From: Nitrospirillum pindoramense
GTDB taxonomy: Bacteria > Pseudomonadota > Alphaproteobacteria > Azospirillales > Azospirillaceae
Length of the DNA stretch: 64,000 nt
NCBI RefSeq assembly: GCF_007827955.1
Contig: NZ_VITR01000017.1
Span: 62,001 to 126,000 of the forward strand
Direction: 5' to 3'
Shown in pieces: positions 59,348-64,000 of the stretch. Within the stretch, counting starts at the first letter, position 1. Every line of letters starts with the position of its first letter. The position numbers and the translations under genes were made by a program. Under the pieces are notes generated by a model. That model did no database searches. It saw nothing but the letters and a program-made list of their open reading frames with translations, and was not told where the DNA came from.

Positions 59348-59569
59348 ATCAAGCAACGAGACGCCGCCGCCATGTGAACGTGGCTGATTTCTCGCCATGC
59401 TGAGCGCGACTGAAAACAACATAAGGTGGAACGCTTAAGAAAAAGCTGGAGACATCGACGCCTAATCGACCGCCGCCAATCACGATCATCAATACATTTA
59501 TTCGATATAAGTGATTTTGGTTCTCTGTTTCCGGATGAGAGAGTCCCCTTACAAACCAGGGGGAACGCC

Positions 59570-60280
59570 ATGAAGGACATAAAATTATTGATCGCGGGTC
59601 GGCGCTGTCTGACCAAAAGCCGCGACCAGGCCTTGACGCATCTGCGGACGGTCCACGGGCCGATGGTGTTTGCACCGCCGGCCGACGCCGGCGCCATGCC
59701 CAGTCGCTATGAGCAAAATCACGTCTTTTATCCGCAAGCGGACTCTTCCGGACCTTGGCTGGCGGACAGGGACTTCGTCACCGAGGTCTGGTTCAACGAT
59801 TTCGGTCACCTGGCCGCGTCCGTCTCCACCCCCTATTATCTGAGCCGCTTGCGCCCCGACGAAGACAATTTCGTCGATCAGGACACCGTCCTGAAGTCCG
59901 TGGTCCGCGAAGAGGGAAAATGGGGCGTTACGACGCCCGACGCCGCCAAGCTGTTCATTTTCCTGAAGCGGTCACCCTCGACCGACATCGCTGCGTTCGA
60001 TGCCGCCCGAGACAGCGCCGTGGACGGCCTGCGGACCCTGTCCCAACCTATCGCTGGCTTGGTCAACGTCGCCCTGCCCGGTCCGGGCGGCGCGGAGCCC
60101 TATGCCGATCATGTGCTGGAGTTCTGGTTCCCGGACCAAGCGACAGCCCTGTCCGCCGTTGAAAACGCTGTCTTGCCGACCCTGGACCGCCTTTCACCCG
60201 TGCTTGATACCCAGCGCAGCTTCTTCCTTCTGGCGGAGGGCTATCCGGTCGAACGCCTGCGCCACGCCAACGGGCTTTGA
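59570..60280 (+). CDS. EthD-like domain protein
   Basis: A 236-residue protein. Residues 1-60 (L-L-I-A-G-R-R-C-L-T-K-S-R-D-Q-A-L-T-H-L-R-T-V-H-G-P) and the later repeat (F-I-F-L-K-R-S-P-S-T-D-I-A-A-F-D) recall the ferredoxin-like EthD/dimeric alpha-beta barrel fold, possibly duplicated. EthD was named from an ETBE-degradation gene set and relatives include small accessory or decarboxylase-like proteins; no catalytic residues can be named here. ATG 59570 follows AGGGGGA; upstream in-frame starts lack a ribosome site. It stands alone between the GH74 promoter region and the Mn riboswitch. Function unknown. Confidence 0.65.
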   Translation: MKDIKLLIAGRRCLTKSRDQALTHLRTVHGPMVFAPPADAGAMPSRYEQNHVFYPQADSSGPWLADRDFVTEVWFNDFGHLAASVSTPYYLSRLRPDEDNFVDQDTVLKSVVREEGKWGVTTPDAAKLFIFLKRSPSTDIAAFDAARDSAVDGLRTLSQPIAGLVNVALPGPGGAEPYADHVLEFWFPDQATALSAVENAVLPTLDRLSPVLDTQRSFFLLAEGYPVERLRHANGL

Positions 60281-60625
60281 TCAGCAGGCGCAGAGGTGGA
60301 GGTGGGGCGGTTAAGAAAGCGGCCATGGTGCGGTGCCCACGAAGGGTTGACAGCACCCCGGATCAGCCGTTATGCAGCGCCCATCATTGGGGAGTAGCCG
60401 CCCGCCGATACTGAGCGGGCGCCGCGTCAACAGACTTGGGCCCTTGGCATGACCGGTGTAAGCCGGCCTTGCCGGTACGGCCCGTGGCGCGTGCGACCGG
60501 TCCACCGCTTGCCGGGGACCGCTGGCGAGACCAGTGGCATGTCGCGTTCGACCGGGCCAGGCCGGACGCGTGGTGCTGCTGTCGCTTGCCTGGCCTGTCG
60601 CGTTTGCCGCCCCAAAGGTTCGACC
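60281..60625 (+). other. Gene-free stretch holding the mntP leader
   Basis: About 345 bases between the EthD-like gene and mntP. It contains the yybP-ykoY riboswitch (listed separately) and a further GC-rich hairpin region before the mntP start. No other feature is recognised. Confidence 0.7.
60381..60540 (+). promoter_or_regulatory. yybP-ykoY manganese riboswitch upstream of mntP
   Basis: The sequence GGGGAGTAGCC (60389-60399) is the hallmark of this riboswitch. GTCAACAGACTTG follows in the position of the conserved second strand of the Mn pocket, and GGCGAGACC (60524-60532) is the 3' signature. CATTGG (60385-60390) can pair with CCAGTG (60531-60536) as P1. These RNAs sense Mn2+ and turn on Mn exporters. 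The mntP start is 94 bases further on, behind another hairpin-rich segment that could be the expression platform. Confidence 0.85.
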
Positions 60626-61201
60626 ATGCCCATCACCACCTCTTTCGCCCTGGCGTTCAGCCTGTCCATGGACGCGTTCGCCGCCTCTCTGGGCAAGGGC
60701 GCCAGCCTGAACCGCCCCGGCGTGCGCGAGGCCGCCCGCGTGGGCGCCTATTTCGGGCTGTTCGAATTGGCCGCCCCCATCCTGGGCTGGGGCCTGGGCC
60801 TGTCCTTCGCCCATTACATCGAAGCGTATGACCATTGGATCGCCTTCGGCCTGCTGTTGATCGTGGGTGGCCGCATGGCTTGGCTGGCGTGGAAGAACGA
60901 CGATGAAGACAAGCCCAAGGCCGAACGGCACTCGCCCCTGGCCCTGGCCATGACCGCCATCGCCACCAGCATCGACGCCACCGCCGTGGGCATCACATTG
61001 GGCTATATGAATGTGGACATACCGACCACCATCGCCCTGATCGGCTTGGTGACGTTCACCATGGCCTTTGGCGGCGTCATGCTGGGCCGGGCCGCCGGCC
61101 CCGTGCTGGGCCGCTGGGCGGAAGTGGCGGGCGGCATCGGCCTTATCGGCATCGGGGCCAAGGTGCTGTATGACCACACCCTGGGCGGCTTCGGCGGCTG
61201 A
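60626..61201 (+). CDS. mntP: Manganese efflux pump MntP
   Basis: A 191-residue inner-membrane exporter with six helices. The paired signatures F-S-L-S-M-D-A-F-A-A-S-L-G-K-G and A-I-A-T-S-I-D-A-T-A-V-G-I are diagnostic; both Asp residues take part in Mn2+ transport. ATG 60626 is preceded by AAAGG; the longer frame from 60449 overlaps the riboswitch and is rejected. Control by the Mn riboswitch in its leader is well precedented. It converges on the adenine deaminase gene with 26 bases between. Confidence 0.95.
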   Translation: MPITTSFALAFSLSMDAFAASLGKGASLNRPGVREAARVGAYFGLFELAAPILGWGLGLSFAHYIEAYDHWIAFGLLLIVGGRMAWLAWKNDDEDKPKAERHSPLALAMTAIATSIDATAVGITLGYMNVDIPTTIALIGLVTFTMAFGGVMLGRAAGPVLGRWAEVAGGIGLIGIGAKVLYDHTLGGFGG

Positions 61202-61227
61202 CCCACCAAGCCAGCCCGGCGAGGCCG

Positions 61228-62235
61228 TCACGCCAGGGCGTCCAACCGCGCCAGGTGGGGCGCCTGGGCGGCGGCATCCAGGAAGGAGCCGGTGATGCTG
61301 TTGCGGGCCAGTTGCGCCAATTGCTCCCGGTCCAGGCCCAGGGCCGTCGCCACCCGCACGTAGTTGTCCAGCAGGTAGCCGCCGAAATAGGCCGGATCGT
61401 CGGCATTGACCGTGGCCCTCAGGCCCAGGTCCAGCATGCGCCGCAAGGGATGCGCCTCCAGGCTGGGCACGACGCAGAGCTTGAGGTTGGACAGGGGGCA
61501 CACCGTGAGCGTCGTGCCCTGGTCCACCAGGCGACGGGTGAGCGCCTCATCCTCCAGCGCGCGGTTGCCATGGTCCAGGCGATCCACGCCCAGGATGTCC
61601 AGCGCCTGCCAGACATAGTCGGGCGGCCCCTCCTCCCCCGCGTGGGCCACCAGCTTCAGCCCCCGTTCCCGCGAAGCCTGGAACACCCGCGCGAACTTGG
61701 ACGGGGGGTTGCCCACCTCCGACGAATCCAGCCCCACGCCCGCGATGCGGTCCAGATAGGGCTCCGCCGCCCTTAGCGTGGCGAAGGCCGCCTCTTCATC
61801 CAGGTGGCGCAGATAGCAGAGGATGAGGTGGGCGGTGATGCCCAGCTCCCTCTCCGCCGCCGCCATGCCGGCCAGCAGGCCGTCGGCCACCACCTGGAAG
61901 GGGATGCCCCGGTCGGTGTGGGTCTGGGGATCGAAGAAGATCTCGGCATGCACGCCGCCGTCGGCGGCCAGCCGGCGGAAATAGGCCAGCGCCAGGTCGC
62001 GGAAATCCTCCTCCGTGCGCAGGACCTGGGCCCCCTGGTAATAGATGTCCAGGAAGTCCTGAAGGTTGGTGAAGGCGTAGGCCGCCCGCACCTCCTCCAC
62101 CGTGCGGAAGGGCAGCGCCACGCGGTTGCGGCGGGCGAACGCGAACATCTGCTCCGGTTCCAGGCTGCCTTCGATATGCAGGTGCAGCTCCGCCTTTGGC
62201 AGGCAACGGATGAAATCGGAGAGAGGGTCGGTCAT
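61228..62235 (-). CDS. Adenine deaminase (adenosine-deaminase superfamily)
   Basis: A 335-residue zinc enzyme. Metal ligands include E-L-H-L-H-I-E-G (His18, His20); catalytic residues lie in H-A-G-E-E, D-H-G-N-R and V-N-A-D-D-P-A-Y-F-G-G-Y. The last motif and F-T-N-L-Q-D-F-L-D-I-Y-Y-Q-G match the adenine-specific branch (AAH1-like) rather than adenosine deaminase. It converts adenine to hypoxanthine for purine salvage in the cytoplasm. ATG 62235 is used; the upstream extension from 62352 has no ribosome site. It is divergent from the multicopper oxidase gene, with 220 bases between them. Confidence 0.9.
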   Translation of the reverse strand: MTDPLSDFIRCLPKAELHLHIEGSLEPEQMFAFARRNRVALPFRTVEEVRAAYAFTNLQDFLDIYYQGAQVLRTEEDFRDLALAYFRRLAADGGVHAEIFFDPQTHTDRGIPFQVVADGLLAGMAAAERELGITAHLILCYLRHLDEEAAFATLRAAEPYLDRIAGVGLDSSEVGNPPSKFARVFQASRERGLKLVAHAGEEGPPDYVWQALDILGVDRLDHGNRALEDEALTRRLVDQGTTLTVCPLSNLKLCVVPSLEAHPLRRMLDLGLRATVNADDPAYFGGYLLDNYVRVATALGLDREQLAQLARNSITGSFLDAAAQAPHLARLDALA

Positions 62236-62455
62236 CGGGCTGCCTTTTCTGGTCGCGGAAAAAGCCAGTGTAGCGCCAGGCCACCCATCGACGACAGCCT
62301 TTCCCACGGAACCATTAACAAGCCGATCACATCTGAAGGGAGCATAAATCAAAATTACACTCGCTAAACGGGTGTATCGCCGCGCGACATCTGTTAAATT
62401 GCCCCCAACAACTCAACCATAGGGCGGCCCTGGGCCGCGAAAAAAGGGGGTAAGC

Positions 62456-64000
62456 ATGCACCGACATTCGACGCGTGGCGCGTCAATCAATTGGCGCTGG
62501 GCGGGGGCCGCGGCCCTTAGCCTGGCTTTGGGGGCGGCGACCGCGCAGCCCGCGACGGCGCAAAGCACGTTCGCCAATCCGCCCGTCCTGCCGCAGACGG
62601 CGCCGGCGCAAGGATCGGCCAACGTGCTGGGGCTGCCCAAGGCGTCTTCGGCCCTCAGCCTGGCCACCACCGCGCAGCCCCATGCCGGTAAAGAGCGCGC
62701 CTACGATCTGCACATCAAATACACCGACGCTGCCATTTACGACCCGGGTGAGCAGCGCTACCAGCGCCTGCATCTGCGCAGCTATGTCGGCACCGGTGTA
62801 TCGCCCGGCACCCCCTATGTGGCCCCGGAAATCGACGTGACGCCCGGTGACACGGTGCGCATCACCCTGCACAACGACCTTCCGGCGGACCCGGACTGCA
62901 CCAGCGGCAGCAAGCCGGTGGACGAGCCGCACTGCTTCAACGGCACGAACCTGCATTCCCACGGCCTGTGGGTCAGCCCGACGGGTAACAGCGACAACGT
63001 GCTGATCTCCATCAACCCGGGTGTCAGCTTCCAGTATGAGTACAACATACCGGCGGACCATCCGGCCGGGACCTTCTGGTACCACCCGCACCGTCACGGC
63101 TCGACCGCGCTGCAGGTGGCCAGCGGCATGGCCGGTGCCCTGATCATCCGTGGCGACCGCAAGCCGACGCCCCAGGTGAATGGCGACCTCGACACGTTGC
63201 TGGTGGGGCCGGATGGCCAATCCTTCAAGGAACGCACGCTGGTGTTCCAGCAGATCCAGTACTACTGCTTGGACAACAGCGGAAAGCCGACCTGGACCTG
63301 CCAGGCCAATCAAACCGGCATCATCGATACCTACGGCGCCATTCAGAACCCGCCCGGAAGCTCCTCCGCCACCAGTGATGAATTCGGTCCCGGCAGCTGG
63401 GCGAATTCGGGGCGGTGGACCAGCATCAACGGCGTGGTCATGCCAACCTTCACCGATGCCAAGGCGGGCACTGTGGAACGCTGGCGCCTGATCCATGCCG
63501 GCGTGCGTGAGACCATCAATGTGGAATTCCACAAGATGGTGGACACCACCGCCGCCACCGCGCGCCCGACCAAGGACGCCACCGGCAAGTTCATCGACAC
63601 GGTATGCACCGGCCCCGCCGTGCCGTACCAGGTGGTGGCAGCCGACGGCCTGACCATGGGCAACACCCTGACCAACACCGATACCGTGCTACAACCGGGA
63701 TACCGCTATGACCTGCTGGTGGTGTTCCCGGAACCCGGCAACTACTGCATGACCCAGGGCGCCATGAGTTCCAGCGCCACGGTCAGCCGTTCGGAAACGC
63801 TGCGCAGCCTGCTGGGTGTGGTGACCGTCCGCGGCGGCACCCCCACCGCCAACCCGACCCAGACCCTGGTGAACACCCTGGTGGCGTCCGCCCAACGCAC
63901 CATGCCGGCCGATGTGAAGGACAGCATCATCCAGGATCTGACGGCCAAGGACGCCAAGGGCCAACCCAACATCCTGCTGACCCGCTTCGTCCCGCACCCC
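62456..64000 (+). CDS. Multicopper oxidase, 5' part (cut by window end)
   Basis: 515 residues are visible and the frame runs off the window. GGGGG at 62446-62450 sets ATG 62456. A signal peptide (A-A-A-L-S-L-A-L-G-A-A-T-A-Q-P-A-T-A-Q) leads to a cupredoxin-fold oxidase. The type 2/3 copper ligands N-L-H-S-H-G-L-W and F-W-Y-H-P-H-R-H-G are present; the C-terminal H-C-H type 1 motif must lie beyond the end. Such periplasmic or secreted oxidases act on phenolics (laccase-like), Cu+ or Mn2+. Insertions such as P-D-C-T-S-G-S-K-P-V-D-E-P-H-C-F add cysteines. It is near mntP, but no copper-regulator site is seen. Confidence 0.92.
   Translation, partial: MHRHSTRGASINWRWAGAAALSLALGAATAQPATAQSTFANPPVLPQTAPAQGSANVLGLPKASSALSLATTAQPHAGKERAYDLHIKYTDAAIYDPGEQRYQRLHLRSYVGTGVSPGTPYVAPEIDVTPGDTVRITLHNDLPADPDCTSGSKPVDEPHCFNGTNLHSHGLWVSPTGNSDNVLISINPGVSFQYEYNIPADHPAGTFWYHPHRHGSTALQVASGMAGALIIRGDRKPTPQVNGDLDTLLVGPDGQSFKERTLVFQQIQYYCLDNSGKPTWTCQANQTGIIDTYGAIQNPPGSSSATSDEFGPGSWANSGRWTSINGVVMPTFTDAKAGTVERWRLIHAGVRETINVEFHKMVDTTAATARPTKDATGKFIDTVCTGPAVPYQVVAADGLTMGNTLTNTDTVLQPGYRYDLLVVFPEPGNYCMTQGAMSSSATVSRSETLRSLLGVVTVRGGTPTANPTQTLVNTLVASAQRTMPADVKDSIIQDLTAKDAKGQPNILLTRFVPHP

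Noticed and set aside
1-64000. tRNA, rRNA, insertion sequences, phage integrase or attachment sites
   Set aside because: No tRNA-like cloverleaf, transposase or integrase frame, or flanking direct repeats of the expected kind were recognised by eye.

Overview
The window is GC-rich, densely packed bacterial chromosome. Gene content points to an alphaproteobacterium of the Rhodospirillales / Azospirillaceae type (Azospirillum, Niveispirillum, Nitrospirillum). The pointers are an IalB-family protein, an NsrR-type Rrf2 regulator, Caulobacter-type TonB-dependent receptors beside a tryptophan-halogenase-like protein, and cyanide-insensitive-type CydAB. This placement is inference from gene families; there is no rRNA, tRNA or other marker in the window. 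Most genes use GC-rich codons. A few islands are clearly poorer in GC: about 440-1400, the leaders near 36.5-37.0 kb, and 49.3-50.9 kb.

Layout. 0-2.1 kb: the 3' end of a LysR gene, a low-GC NlpC/P60 peptidase plus exported small-protein pair, and a small membrane protein. 2.3-7.7 kb: an alpha/beta-hydrolase with Asp at the nucleophile position, then a MexEF-like RND efflux pair with no outer-membrane channel. 7.9-11.4 kb: an AGE-family sugar epimerase and a GH31 glycosidase. 11.4-16.3 kb (minus strand): a compact IalB / TPR-sulfotransferase / TPR-glycosyltransferase / lipoprotein-hydrolase group, downstream of a 1704-residue autotransporter (16.6-21.7 kb). 21.9-24.4 kb: cysteine hydrolase, TetR regulator, ketopantoate reductase. 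24.5-30.5 kb: a redox / nitric-oxide-flavoured neighbourhood (Crp/Fnr regulator, class I glutamine amidotransferase, free-Met-sulfoxide reductase, NnrS, cydAB). 30.7-36.5 kb: a carbohydrate-uptake locus (TonB receptor, Trp-halogenase-like flavoprotein, GH43). 37.0-38.5 kb: NsrR-type regulator and a PPP-family phosphatase. 38.5-41.5 kb: Rieske oxygenase, GntR/FCD regulator and ferredoxin-type reductase, with striking palindromes. 41.7-46.9 kb: FecI-FecR-TonB receptor-MBL hydrolase operon. 47-50.3 kb: ribbon-helix-helix protein, porin, two small cysteine-paired exported proteins. 50.9-53.6 kb: OmpR/EnvZ-type two-component system, then a Phd antitoxin followed by a VapC N-terminus fused to membrane helices. 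53.7-59.3 kb: DUF748/AsmA-like protein and a GH74 xyloglucanase. 59.6-64 kb: EthD-like protein, Mn riboswitch plus mntP, adenine deaminase, and a multicopper oxidase cut by the window end.

How the parts may work together. GH74, GH31 and GH43 enzymes and a TonB receptor suggest use of plant hemicellulose (xyloglucan/arabinoxylan), although they are not one operon. NnrS, NsrR, fRMsr and CydAB fit nitrosative/oxidative-stress defence. The least explained items are the NlpC/P60 pair, the Asp-for-Ser hydrolase, the VapC chimera, the small proteins with a repeated C-x3-G-[LF]-T motif, and several perfect palindromes: 32 bp upstream of the oxygenase, 40 bp inside a receptor signal-peptide coding region, and a 17-bp-arm hairpin upstream of the reductase with a third copy nearby.
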